NCBI GenBank assembly: GCA_964624585.1 | Contig: CAZUXE010000043.1 | Location: 1 to 14,064 of the forward strand | Direction of reading: 5' to 3' | Origin: CAZUXE01 sp964624585 | GTDB lineage: Bacteria > Hydrothermota > Tepidihabitantia > B3-TA06 | Length of the DNA: 14,064 nt | Shown: positions 1 through 7,448 of the stretch, piece by piece | Layout: each line of letters opens with the position of its first letter | Position numbering within the stretch: position 1 is the first letter of the stretch | Position numbers and translations under genes: made by a program | Notes under the pieces: generated by a model | The model's database searches: none | Seen by the model: the letters and a program-made list of their open reading frames with translations, nothing else | Told to the model about the DNA's origin: nothing

Positions 1-10
1 CCGCACGCCG

Positions 11-781
11 TTAACTATAGGTTTTGAAACTACCCCAGGAAAATTTATCTAGCAAAAAAGAGAGCATTTTTTTGCTTCGGCAAAGGCCATTGTAATGCTT
101 GAATTGACTCCATATAGATACGTTTTTTATTCGGGGATGTTTGGGATCAAACTCCCATGGATGAAGATACAGAACAAGAAAACTATCGTTATCTTTGAAA
201 ATAGGGTTGTAAAAACCGGTTCCTAGTAGTCGTAGGTATCCGCCTCCAAAAGGAATTAATTTACCAAGGAATTTTCTTGTTGATACGGGAAATTCCTTAA
301 TAGCAGATTCTTCTAATTCTTTCCTTAAAATATTCCTGCCTTGCCATAAGCTTGAGTCGTAGGTGTAGCCTGCTTTTTTTAAGAATGGTATGCTTTCAGC
401 TGTAAGTGAAAATGTAGGCGCTCTGAAACCTTCAATTCTTCCACCAACAGTATCCTCAAGCATTTTCTTTGAATCAACTATTTCTGTTGTTAACTCTTCT
501 TCTGTCAGGGCATAAAGTAATTTATGATTCATTGAATGACAGCCTATTTCATGGCCACGCGTTGCAATTTCTCTAATCAAAGCAGGGATTCTTTTAGCAA
601 GTTTCCCAACGATAAAAAAGCTAGCTTTAGCATTTGCTGCATCCAGTGTATCCAAAAGGTAATGTATGGGTTCGTCAAGTCTTAAATCCCATTTATTTAC
701 GCTTTCTTTAGGTATAATATTGGCGAAGTCGGTTGCAAAGAACCAGGCTTCAACATCAAACGAAAGAACCGCTTTCTTCAT
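11..781 (-). CDS. NodB-type polysaccharide deacetylase (XrtA/PEP-CTERM-like)
   Basis: This 256-residue protein is a carbohydrate esterase family 4 (NodB fold) enzyme, expected to remove N- or O-acetyl groups from a surface polysaccharide or its lipid-linked precursor. Visible motifs are SFDVEAW at residues 7-13 (D9 as metal/catalytic Asp), a CHSMNH metal motif (H82, H86), GFRAPTFS at 118-125 (R120), and LHPWE at 206-210 (H207 as the likely catalytic His). The FDVE-type motif 1, FRAPTFS and C-terminal LHPWE resemble deacetylases of exosortase-associated polysaccharide loci; that subfamily is an inference. There is no signal peptide, so it probably acts in the cytoplasm. Its ATG overlaps the TGA of the upstream acetyltransferase gene (ATGA), implying translational coupling; no strong Shine-Dalgarno is visible. 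The true substrate is unknown. Confidence 0.9.
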   Translation of the reverse strand: MKKAVLSFDVEAWFFATDFANIIPKESVNKWDLRLDEPIHYLLDTLDAANAKASFFIVGKLAKRIPALIREIATRGHEIGCHSMNHKLLYALTEEELTTEIVDSKKMLEDTVGGRIEGFRAPTFSLTAESIPFLKKAGYTYDSSLWQGRNILRKELEESAIKEFPVSTRKFLGKLIPFGGGYLRLLGTGFYNPIFKDNDSFLVLYLHPWEFDPKHPRIKNVSIWSQFKHYNGLCRSKKMLSFLLDKFSWGSFKTYS

Positions 782-1689
782 ATTACGTCCACGTCACCAA
801 ACGAAAGTTGCCATTGCGATAGGTTTTTTAGAAGATAGGTATCTGCGGGATTGACTTTAACGACCAAATTGAATTGACGCAGTAAATTAAGGGTTTTGGC
901 AAATCGATAGTTCTTAAGAATCTCTGATGCGCGACTCTTAGAATTTATGAGAAATATCAGTGGTGCTGTACCTGCAAGGCCTTTTACATCAACAATCCTT
1001 TTTTCATAGGCAGCGAAGTCAAATTCTGCAAGAAGTCCGCATCGTATTCCAAAACGTTTTTGCCAGGCTAGTACCGTTTTCTTCTCAATCCTCGCATAGG
1101 ACATTCCAGGACGACTGTATCGCCAGTCAAGATAAGCGTTATCTTTTTTTAATCCGATGTATGAAGATTCTGGCGCAGCAGTTATATCTTGCAAAACCCT
1201 TAGTCTTCCGACTTTAGACAAAAGCAAGGGTTGGAAGGGAATTTCCCAGCCGAATTTATTGATAAATCCGGGAAGGGATCTTTTGTTAGGGAAAGTATAG
1301 ATGAAATTAACGCTTTTAAGGGCTTCATGCTGAAGAATATCTATAAACGCGGAGAATATCCCTTTGGCTTGCCAAGAGGGGGTTACCATTAAGTCAAGCA
1401 GCATTAAGGAAGTTTTTTCCTTGCCGTCAACTACAAATGGGAATACAATCATGGGTTGAATTCCAACTACCTTGCCAGCCTCTTCAGCAAGCAAGACATC
1501 AGAATAGAAAGGACAATTCTCTCCGAACTTCCATTCCCATTCCTTACGACTAAAAGCCGCGCCATAGACTTCTTTTCTCAAAAGAAGACATTTCTTAACG
1601 TCTCCCTTATCAAAAGAACGGATTGTAATTTCCTTATTATCCTTTAGCTTTACCTGTCTTGGTTCAAATTTTGGCAAGAGTTTAGTCAT
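778..1689 (-). CDS. GNAT-family N-acetyltransferase
   Basis: A 303-residue GNAT-fold protein. The core lies in roughly the first 150 residues: a beta strand with a hydrophobic LMLLDLMVTP segment (96-104) followed by the acetyl-CoA pyrophosphate-binding turn SWQAKGIF (105-112), a variant of the family's Q/RxxGxG/A motif. The WEWKFGENCP stretch (51-60) resembles GNAT proteins found in polysaccharide gene clusters. The C-terminal half (about 150-303) resembles nothing I recognise. It is the first gene of a two-gene operon with the deacetylase, so an amino-sugar or glycan acetylation role opposed to, or coordinated with, deacetylation is plausible but inferred. The start is well fixed: the only in-frame codons between it and an upstream TGA include no ATG or GTG. 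The -10 box lies 6 nt upstream, so the mRNA should be leaderless. Confidence 0.85.
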   Translation of the reverse strand: MTKLLPKFEPRQVKLKDNKEITIRSFDKGDVKKCLLLRKEVYGAAFSRKEWEWKFGENCPFYSDVLLAEEAGKVVGIQPMIVFPFVVDGKEKTSLMLLDLMVTPSWQAKGIFSAFIDILQHEALKSVNFIYTFPNKRSLPGFINKFGWEIPFQPLLLSKVGRLRVLQDITAAPESSYIGLKKDNAYLDWRYSRPGMSYARIEKKTVLAWQKRFGIRCGLLAEFDFAAYEKRIVDVKGLAGTAPLIFLINSKSRASEILKNYRFAKTLNLLRQFNLVVKVNPADTYLLKNLSQWQLSFGDVDVI

Positions 1690-1723
1690 TATTTGATGAT
1701 ACAGGCAGGCAGGCAGGAGTCAA
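1690..1723 (-). promoter_or_regulatory. Leaderless promoter with CCTG-repeat spacer (GNAT operon)
   Basis: On the minus strand, -35 TTGACT (1718-1723) and -10 TATCAT (1696-1701) are separated by 16 bp made up entirely of four tandem CCTG units (CAGG on plus, 1702-1717). Only 6 nt separate the -10 from the ATG at 1689, so transcription should begin at or next to the start codon. A change of one repeat unit would make the spacer 12 or 20 bp and should abolish promoter activity. Confidence 0.7.
1702..1717. repeat. Tetranucleotide repeat (CAGG)4
   Basis: Four perfect tandem copies of CAGG, with no partial unit on either side. They coincide exactly with the spacer of the GNAT-operon promoter on the minus strand. 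Four units is short for a hypermutable repeat, so instability is possible but not shown. Confidence 0.9.
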
Positions 1724-1873
1724 GAAAAACCTTTTATTCTTTTGCAGGGTTTTAAGACTTAAGACAAGAACGAAGAGATCATCAAAAATATAGATTTAAG
1801 AAAGAAAAGACCATAGCGCATTTGAAACTAAGATATCCGCCAACACTTTACACAGTGGAGAACCTTTAAGTTC

Positions 1874-1906
1874 TTGACAAAGTATGCTGCTAACTTAGAA
1901 TGAGAC
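1874..1906 (+). promoter_or_regulatory. Leaderless promoter of the rightward deacetylase operon
   Basis: Consensus -35 TTGACA (1874-1879), a 16-bp spacer and -10 TAGAAT (1896-1901). The GTG start codon is at 1907, only 5 nt after the -10. The in-frame triplet at 1901-1903 is TGA, so no earlier start exists and the transcript should begin at or within a base or two of the GTG. It is one of the best sigma70-like matches in the window. Confidence 0.75.
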
Positions 1907-2671
1907 GTGGAGTCTAAGCTTATAGTATTAACGTATCATGGTATTCATGATGAAGAGTCCGTTGGGGAAGCCGACGATCCTATATATTCACTGACAAAGA
2001 GTGAATTTAGCAAGCAGATGGATTATTTGGCTTCCTTGAAATATCTAAAGGCGACTACATTTAACAATATCTCTTCAATAACAGATAGTAGTCGAATTGT
2101 GGTCTTAACATTTGATGACGGTTTAGCGTCAGCAAGCAGCAGAATTTGGCCAATTTTGCTTAAACGTGGTTTAACAGCTGTTTTCTTTATCTCCCCAGCA
2201 CTAATTGGTCAAAAAGGTTATTTGAAATGGGACGATGTACGGGCAATGTCTGATGAAGGCGCTGAATTTGGTACGCACGGCTTATATCATAAACGCTTTT
2301 CGGAATTGGAAGATAAGGAATTGTTCGAAGAAATAGTGGATTCAAAAAAAAATCTTCAGGATAAACTTAAAAAACCAGTACTTTCACTTGCTCTCCCAGG
2401 CGGCAGTATGCATCCACATGCTTTAGAAATAGCTAAAGATGCAGGATACAAATATTTCTGTACTTCACAGCGCGCGATAAATAGTCTACCTCTTGGATTT
2501 ATTGTGCGTAGATTTCCAATTAAACGTTCAACACCGTGGTGTTTGTTCAAAGCTACAGTTCTTGGCAATCACACGGCTGAGAAGGTTCACCATATAATTG
2601 ATAATGGAAAAGAATTCGTTAAGAAAGCAATTCCTGTTTTCTTTAGTAAAATTAGAACAAGGATTAAGTAA
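1907..2671 (+). CDS. NodB-type polysaccharide deacetylase
   Basis: A 254-residue CE4/NodB-fold deacetylase. The N-terminus LTYHGIHD (8-15) is the usual first strand of the family. Motif 1 is TFDDG with D70 (base) and D71 (metal), and motif 2 is THGLYH with H124 and H128 (metal). The usual RYP/RxPY motif 3 is replaced by LALPGG (161-166), as in some outer-envelope CE4 proteins. No signal peptide is evident. The start is GTG; an in-frame TGA two codons upstream rules out extension, and the NodB strand begins at once, which rules out a later start. The gene overlaps the next deacetylase by one base (TAATG). With the divergent GNAT/deacetylase operon it forms a surface-glycan modification locus. 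Metal-dependent deacetylation is inferred from the motifs; the substrate is unknown. Confidence 0.9.
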   Translation: MESKLIVLTYHGIHDEESVGEADDPIYSLTKSEFSKQMDYLASLKYLKATTFNNISSITDSSRIVVLTFDDGLASASSRIWPILLKRGLTAVFFISPALIGQKGYLKWDDVRAMSDEGAEFGTHGLYHKRFSELEDKELFEEIVDSKKNLQDKLKKPVLSLALPGGSMHPHALEIAKDAGYKYFCTSQRAINSLPLGFIVRRFPIKRSTPWCLFKATVLGNHTAEKVHHIIDNGKEFVKKAIPVFFSKIRTRIK

Positions 2672-3636
2672 TGGCTTTTATTTTTATTTGTCTTGCACTT
2701 TTAACCATTACCGGCTTAGTATTAATTGTCCCTGAACTAACTAAACCGAGACTGTACGTATTGATATACCACCACATTGCAGCTGATGATGAAAAAGACA
2801 ACAACGATTTACTCTACACGGTAAATGAAGGCGACTTTGCAGAGCAAATGCGATTACTCTCCGAAGGTAAGCTTGATGTGTGGGGCCTTGAAGAGGTATC
2901 TAAATATTTCAATGGCTCTCTTAAATTAAATCGTTCTACAGCTGTGGTTACGATTGATGACGGTTACCATAGCATCTTAACAAAAGGTCTACCCTACCTA
3001 AAGAAATATAAAATCCCTGCTATTTTGTTTGCCTCACCTTATCCAGATTGGAAAGAAGATGAATTTAGCGACAGAATGCTTACACCCAAGGAGCTTTTGA
3101 AACTTTCAAAAGAGGGAGTTGCAGTTCAATCGCATACCCTTAATCACCATCCCCTTTCAGAATTGAGGGATTCCGAAGTGTACGCGGAATTCAAACGTTC
3201 AAAACAATACCTTGAATCAATTACCGGTAAAGAAATAATTTCTTTAGCGCCGCCTGGAAATTTTTACCGCCGCAAGTTTGATATTTTATTACAAAAAGCA
3301 GGTTACAGTTTATGCTTTTCGGCAGATAAAGGTTCAAACGGACTTTTTGATAAAGATCCTATGCGTATAAGACGACTAATTGTTGAAAAACTCACCGGAA
3401 AGAAGGGCTTTCTAAAATTGATGTCGCCTTTGGGTTCTGCGAAAGCAAGGGTTTTAGGTACGCTAAAGAAACTGCCGATGGGATTCCTTACGCCAAATAA
3501 ATGGTTAGGAATACGAAAAAAGATTTTTAATTTTCCTGGAATGAAGCAAGTACTTACATCAAAAGGCCTAACTATAGTTGGGGGTCTTTTAGGTTTGTTA
3601 TTCCTGCTGGGTGTTATTTTCGGAGTTTTATCCTAA
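2671..3636 (+). CDS. Membrane-anchored NodB-type deacetylase
   Basis: A 321-residue protein with a hydrophobic N-terminal segment (residues 2-20), a NodB domain (about 27-235) and a second hydrophobic segment near the C-terminus (about 300-320). Motifs are LIYHHI (31-36), TIDDG with D96 and D97, and SHTLNH with H155 and H159; motif 3 is degenerate (LAPPGN, 192-197), as in its upstream neighbour. The shared layout and matching motif-3 change suggest that the two genes are old tandem duplicates. The linker at 250-295 is basic and may lie on the cytoplasmic face. The start overlaps the upstream stop (TAATG), with AAGGA about 7 nt upstream. With both termini in the membrane, the catalytic domain is probably periplasmic (inferred). 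The gene ends 18 bp from the end of a convergent gene, and no clear terminator is visible there. Confidence 0.88.
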   Translation: MAFIFICLALLTITGLVLIVPELTKPRLYVLIYHHIAADDEKDNNDLLYTVNEGDFAEQMRLLSEGKLDVWGLEEVSKYFNGSLKLNRSTAVVTIDDGYHSILTKGLPYLKKYKIPAILFASPYPDWKEDEFSDRMLTPKELLKLSKEGVAVQSHTLNHHPLSELRDSEVYAEFKRSKQYLESITGKEIISLAPPGNFYRRKFDILLQKAGYSLCFSADKGSNGLFDKDPMRIRRLIVEKLTGKKGFLKLMSPLGSAKARVLGTLKKLPMGFLTPNKWLGIRKKIFNFPGMKQVLTSKGLTIVGGLLGLLFLLGVIFGVLS

Positions 3637-3654
3637 AGTAAAAGCGCTTCAAAG

Positions 3655-4413
3655 TTACTGAGTGTGTTTTATTTTCAAAACTTTGGAGGGATATGACATT
3701 ATTGAATCACGAAAGGCATACAGCAAATAGTATCTGAAGTCTCCGTCACAACTGCACTTAAAGGTATAGCGTGCTGAATCCAACTTTAGTGGACTGGCTT
3801 TATCGCCTGCGGGATCCCATATGTTACCTTTAGAATCGAACTCCTTATCGTATGTACGAAAAACCAAGCCGGTAGGTGAATATAATATATAGTAGAGACT
3901 GTCATGGTTTTGAGGAGGTATCCAGATTAAAGTCACGGTGTCCTTGCGAAGTTCAAGATTCTTAAATTCCTTAGGAGCAGGGGGACGCGGATCACTTAGG
4001 TTTGATGCAGGTCTGACGGTGAAAGTATCTGAATAACCTTCATCGTCAGGAGTTTCAAAAACAGAAAACGTCGCATATATATAATATTCATAGGCTTCAC
4101 CATTGTTTACGCTTGAATCTGAAAAGCACCATGCTTTGGGTGGAGGGGAAATTGGCCCCAATCGGGCTACTTCATGATATTTATCTTCTCCCTGCTTACT
4201 TCTCATCAGCTTGAACAAGCCGAGCTTACCTGATTGATAGTTTAATGTAGTGTCTGTAAGCCAAAATTGGACAGCAACTTTTCCGTTGCCGCCTAATACC
4301 TTCACCTGCGCAAAAGGCCTGATGACATAATGAGGCGGTATACAGCTCAAAACGCTTGCTCCAACAATTAAAAACATTATTACTACGTGCAAAGATTTTT
4401 TCAAACTCTCCAT
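3655..4413 (-). CDS. Fibronectin-III-like lipoprotein
   Basis: A 252-residue predicted lipoprotein. A basic N-terminus and hydrophobic segment end in a lipobox, VLSC, with C24 as the lipidated cysteine. The rest looks like two fibronectin-III-type beta sandwiches. The first (about 30-135) includes the AYEYYIYATF strand typical of these folds, and the second (about 145-250) includes VTLIWIPPQ and YYLLYAFRD. No catalytic motif is visible, so a binding or structural role at the cell surface or in the periplasm is the most that can be said. It stands alone on the minus strand and converges with the deacetylase operon. The ATG is fixed: upstream in frame there is no start codon before TGA. The -10 box ends 6 nt before it, so the mRNA should be leaderless. 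Confidence 0.75.
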   Translation of the reverse strand: MESLKKSLHVVIMFLIVGASVLSCIPPHYVIRPFAQVKVLGGNGKVAVQFWLTDTTLNYQSGKLGLFKLMRSKQGEDKYHEVARLGPISPPPKAWCFSDSSVNNGEAYEYYIYATFSVFETPDDEGYSDTFTVRPASNLSDPRPPAPKEFKNLELRKDTVTLIWIPPQNHDSLYYILYSPTGLVFRTYDKEFDSKGNIWDPAGDKASPLKLDSARYTFKCSCDGDFRYYLLYAFRDSIMSYPSKVLKIKHTQ

Positions 4414-4447
4414 TGCTTCAGGATACGCAAATTGAGCCTTAAATCAA
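4414..4447 (-). promoter_or_regulatory. Leaderless promoter of the FN3 lipoprotein
   Basis: On the minus strand, -35 TTGATT (4442-4447), a 16-bp spacer and -10 TATCCT (4420-4425), with 6 nt to the ATG at 4413. Spacing matches the other leaderless promoters in this window; the boxes are weaker matches to consensus. Confidence 0.55.
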
Positions 4448-4463
4448 GATAGCTTCATTCAGA

Positions 4464-4614
4464 ATAATTACGGATATCATTAACATTTTAGCCCGCTTTA
4501 GCCTGAAATACATCAATATATTACGCTGAAAGCGTTACGACTTACCTTTCTGCGTATTACTCCTATCAGGTAAACATAAGATATTGGTCATATTATTCGC
4601 ATTATCGTAATTAT
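4464..4614. repeat. 9-bp inverted repeat between divergent promoters
   Basis: ATAATTACG (4464-4472) and its exact reverse complement CGTAATTAT (4606-4614) sit in the 236-bp divergent region between the FN3 lipoprotein and the beta-CASP gene. The right copy is 2 bp upstream of the beta-CASP -35 box and the left copy 16 bp upstream of the lipoprotein -35 box. They could be operator or UP-element sites, but in AT-rich DNA chance is a real alternative. Confidence 0.35.
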
Positions 4615-4616
4615 CC

Positions 4617-4649
4617 TTGCATAGTCTATAGTTTTATGTAAACTACTTC
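4617..4649 (+). promoter_or_regulatory. Leaderless promoter of the beta-CASP operon
   Basis: -35 TTGCAT (4617-4622), a 16-bp spacer and -10 TAAACT (4639-4644), with the ATG at 4650, 5 nt after the -10. The upstream reading frame meets TAG at 4629-4631 without another start codon, so the start is secure. Confidence 0.6.
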
Positions 4650-6041
4650 ATGTCATTGAATATAACATTTTACGGCGCTGCACGAACGGTTACCGGATCT
4701 AAGTTCGTCATGAAAACCGATAAGGCGTCGATACTTACCGAATTCGGGCTATACCAAGGACACCGTAAGAAGGCCCTTGAGTTGAACAGCCTTGTACCGG
4801 AAGAAGCATTGCGGGCTGATGCTGCTGTTTTTTCTCACGCTCATATTGACCATTCAGGTAATCTTCCGCGTCTGGTTGCTTCAGGCTTTAACAAAAACAT
4901 CTACTCAACCTCTGCAACTATTGATTTAGCTAAAATAATGCTTGAGGATTCGGCTGAAATTCAAACCCGCGACGCTCAATACGTTAATAAAAAGCATAAA
5001 AAACGCGGCGAGCCGCTTGTTGAGCCTTTGTATACGGTAGAAGATGCCTATGCGGTAAATGAACACTTCGTTGGAATCCCCTACTATAAAGAGCGCGAAA
5101 TTGCCAACGGCGTCAAGGTAAAATTTCACGATGCAGGTCATATATTAGGTTCAGCTCAGGTTCTATATAATATGGATGGAAAAAGGGTTCTTTTCACAGG
5201 CGATTTGGGACAACCTCAATTGCCGATAATTAAGGATCCCGATATTGTTCCTGATCCAGACATCATAATTTCCGAATCAACCTATGGCAACAGGGTTCAT
5301 CCTCCACTAGAACAAGGCAAGGAACATCTTAGAAAACTTCTACAGGAAGCCTATGACAGAGGTGCAAAAATTTTGGTACCTGCGTTTTCCGTAGGCCGTA
5401 CTCAGGCGCTTGTATTCGTGATGCACCAATTGATGGATGAAGGCCTGCTTCCTGAAATGCCAATTTGGGTGGATTCACCCATGTCGCTTGAGGCTACTCA
5501 GGTTTTTCGCAAGCACCCTGAATGCTTTGACGCCGAAACAGCCGAATATCTCCAACGTGACATTGATCCATTCGGTTTCTACAGACTTCGCTATGTTAAA
5601 ACCGTTGAGGAATCGAAAGCATTAAATGACCTTAACGCTCCATCTATGATTATCGCCGCTTCGGGAATGTGTGAAGGCGGTCGGGTTGTTCATCACCTGA
5701 AACACATTGTACCAGACGAAAAGAATTTGGTTTTGATAACCGGATTCCAAGCAGAAGGAACTCTGGGACGCCGGATAGTTGAAGGCCTTGAGGTAGTACG
5801 CTTATACGGCGAGGAGTATCCCTTGAACTGTCATGTTGAGACCTTGAACGAATACTCCGCTCATGCAGATAGAGAAGATTTACTAAATATGTTCCGATCT
5901 TATGATCCCAAGAAAGTCAAAAAAGTGTTCCTGGTTCATGGTGATTTTGACCAAACTCAGGCGCTTGCCAAGGCTTTGTATGACTTGGGCTACAGGAATG
6001 TGGAAATTCCTGAGATTGGACAAAGCTTTGATATTGGATAG
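4650..6041 (+). CDS. Beta-CASP metallo-beta-lactamase ribonuclease
   Basis: A 463-residue protein of the YSH1/CPSF73-like, beta-CASP group of metallo-beta-lactamase nucleases, which cut or trim RNA. Motif 2 is SHAHIDHSG (H63, H65, D67, H68), motif 3 is DAGH (H164), motif 4 is TGD (D185). Beta-CASP motif A is SEST (E209), motif B is SAHAD (H405) and motif C is LVHGD (H430), so all zinc ligands and catalytic residues appear present. The MBL core is split by the beta-CASP insert (about 210-390), and the RNA-specificity domain closes the C-terminus. Length is normal for short bacterial members that lack KH domains. One oddity: the usual motif-1 Asp (LLDCGLFQG in relatives) is Glu, E31, in ILTEFGLYQG. 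It is the first gene of the unit and its 3' end overlaps xerD. Cytoplasmic RNA processing is inferred from the family. Confidence 0.93.
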   Translation: MSLNITFYGAARTVTGSKFVMKTDKASILTEFGLYQGHRKKALELNSLVPEEALRADAAVFSHAHIDHSGNLPRLVASGFNKNIYSTSATIDLAKIMLEDSAEIQTRDAQYVNKKHKKRGEPLVEPLYTVEDAYAVNEHFVGIPYYKEREIANGVKVKFHDAGHILGSAQVLYNMDGKRVLFTGDLGQPQLPIIKDPDIVPDPDIIISESTYGNRVHPPLEQGKEHLRKLLQEAYDRGAKILVPAFSVGRTQALVFVMHQLMDEGLLPEMPIWVDSPMSLEATQVFRKHPECFDAETAEYLQRDIDPFGFYRLRYVKTVEESKALNDLNAPSMIIAASGMCEGGRVVHHLKHIVPDEKNLVLITGFQAEGTLGRRIVEGLEVVRLYGEEYPLNCHVETLNEYSAHADREDLLNMFRSYDPKKVKKVFLVHGDFDQTQALAKALYDLGYRNVEIPEIGQSFDIG

Positions 6042-6972
6042 AACGGATAAAAAACTAAACTCTCTGATTAAAGACTTCCTGACCTATCTATTAGTTGAAC
6101 GCAATCTTTCTTCCAACTCAATTGACGCCTACGAGCGTGACCTGTATCAATTCCAGCTCTTCCTTGAAAATAGAAAGATTGAACTGACAGCTATAAAAAC
6201 AACCGATATTCGAAACTTTCTATCTAATTTAGCTGAAGCCTGTCTTGCTCCGCGTTCTGTTTCCAGAAAACTCTCCGCTATAAGAATGCTTCTTCGTTAT
6301 CTTACTGATACGGAAAAAATAGTACGCGATCCTGCAGAAAATATAACTAATCCGCGGCTTGCCCGAAAGTTACCCGAAGTACTTTCTGTCGAGGAAGTAA
6401 AAGCAGTGCTTAATGCAGCTAAATTGACTCAGAGTGCAGCAAGGTCTGAAAAAACCAGGGCGCTGGCCTCCCGCGATGTAGCAATGCTTGAAGTTTTATA
6501 TGGAGCAGGCTTAAGAATTTCTGAATTAACAGGTCTAAGGCTTGGTGATATATTCCCGCAAGAAGGCTTTTTAAGAGTAGTGGGCAAAGGCGACAAGGAA
6601 AGAATTATTCCGCTTGGTCAACCAGCCATGCGGGCAGCTGTAGCATATAGAAATACAGCAAGACAAGAGCTTTTGAAAATACGCGCGTCCGCTCAGGATA
6701 TTTTATTTTTGAACGTCCGCGGCACTCCCATATCGCGCATGGGCGCATGGAAAATTATCACTGGCTACGTAAAGGCCGCAGGCATAAAACGCCACGTTAC
6801 GCCCCACACCTTTAGGCATTCCTTTGCCACACATCTTTTGGAAGGCGGCGCCGATCTCCGCTCTGTTCAAGAAATGCTAGGACACGCCAACATTGCCACT
6901 ACAGAAATATACACCCATATTGACCGTTCCTATCTTAGAGAAGTCTACAAAACCTTTCATCCACGCGCCTAG
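6034..6972 (+). CDS. xerD: XerD-like tyrosine recombinase
   Basis: A site-specific tyrosine recombinase of the XerC/XerD type, which resolves chromosome dimers at dif. From the chosen start it has 312 residues, against about 300 in typical XerD. An N-terminal SAM-like core-binding domain (about 9-95, with LVERNLSSNSIDAYERDL) precedes the catalytic domain, which keeps all active-site residues: R161 in LRISEL, K185 in GKGDKER, H258 and R261 in HTFRH, H284 in LGHANI, and the nucleophile Y293 in IYTHI. I chose TTG at 6034, inside the last codons of the RNase gene (8-bp overlap), because it gives a family-like length. ATG at 5998 (324 residues) is a real alternative, and neither has a good Shine-Dalgarno. 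Translation is probably coupled to the upstream gene. XerC and XerD are hard to tell apart without alignment; single-recombinase XerH/XerA-type use is also possible. Confidence 0.88.
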   Translation: MDRTDKKLNSLIKDFLTYLLVERNLSSNSIDAYERDLYQFQLFLENRKIELTAIKTTDIRNFLSNLAEACLAPRSVSRKLSAIRMLLRYLTDTEKIVRDPAENITNPRLARKLPEVLSVEEVKAVLNAAKLTQSAARSEKTRALASRDVAMLEVLYGAGLRISELTGLRLGDIFPQEGFLRVVGKGDKERIIPLGQPAMRAAVAYRNTARQELLKIRASAQDILFLNVRGTPISRMGAWKIITGYVKAAGIKRHVTPHTFRHSFATHLLEGGADLRSVQEMLGHANIATTEIYTHIDRSYLREVYKTFHPRA

Positions 6973-7080
6973 TGAATTATTCCATTCGTAAAGCAATTAG
7001 GCAAATTGACGGTTTTAGCATCTGCTTTAATGAAAGAAGTAGCATTCCGCATCTAAAGCTAAGGATGTGAAAGAAGGGAT

Positions 7081-7446
7081 ATGCTGACTCAAGAAGAGTT
7101 TGAACAAATAGTTGTAGAGACCATTCAGCAACTGCCCGAACGATTTCGCCGCTTGCTTGATGAGGCAAACATAGTAATTGGCATTAAGGACTCTCCAGAT
7201 ATCCATGACCCGCCTGATTTTGTAAGAAAAAAGATTTTAGGCTTCTACCACGGTGTTCCCATGCATAAACGTCTTTCCACAGGCCTTAGCACCTTTCCAG
7301 ACCGCATTGTTATCTACAAATCTATGCTTGAGGCAAGCGCTAAAAGCCCCTCACAGATTCGCGAACTCCTACGTAAGGTTGTGCTGCATGAGATAGGCCA
7401 CTTTTTCGGCCTCTCTGAAACAGAGTTGCGCAAGATTGGCTATTAA
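7081..7446 (+). CDS. Small HExxH zincin (DUF1025 / metallopeptidase family)
   Basis: A 121-residue protein matching the bacterial zincin-like family DUF1025 (Zincin_1). The C-terminal helix carries HEIGHFFGLSE: H103 and H107 as zinc ligands, E104 as the catalytic acid/base and E113 at the position of a third ligand, an HExxHxxGxxE arrangement. The length is usual for the family, and neither a signal peptide nor a propeptide is seen. The substrate and biological role of this family are not established. It follows xerD by 108 bp. A modest Shine-Dalgarno-like AAGG (7074-7077) lies upstream of the ATG. A weak promoter-like TTGACG (7006-7011) is present in the gap but has no convincing -10, so co-transcription with xerD is more likely. 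Confidence 0.85.
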   Translation: MLTQEEFEQIVVETIQQLPERFRRLLDEANIVIGIKDSPDIHDPPDFVRKKILGFYHGVPMHKRLSTGLSTFPDRIVIYKSMLEASAKSPSQIRELLRKVVLHEIGHFFGLSETELRKIGY

Positions 7447-7448
7447 AA

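Noticed and set aside
960..1217. Plus-strand open frame opposite the GNAT gene (also 1456-1647 and 666-854)
   Set aside because: Antisense shadows of the GNAT and deacetylase genes; low-complexity composition and no start signals.
3650..3685. Hairpin CAAAGT/ACTTTG between convergent genes as a bidirectional terminator
   Set aside because: Only 6 AT-rich pairs across a 24-nt loop and no T-run in the right place.
5902..5997. N-terminal extension of XerD from ATG 5902
   Set aside because: This would lie wholly inside the RNase coding sequence and has no resemblance to the XerD N-terminus; later starts give the family's normal length.
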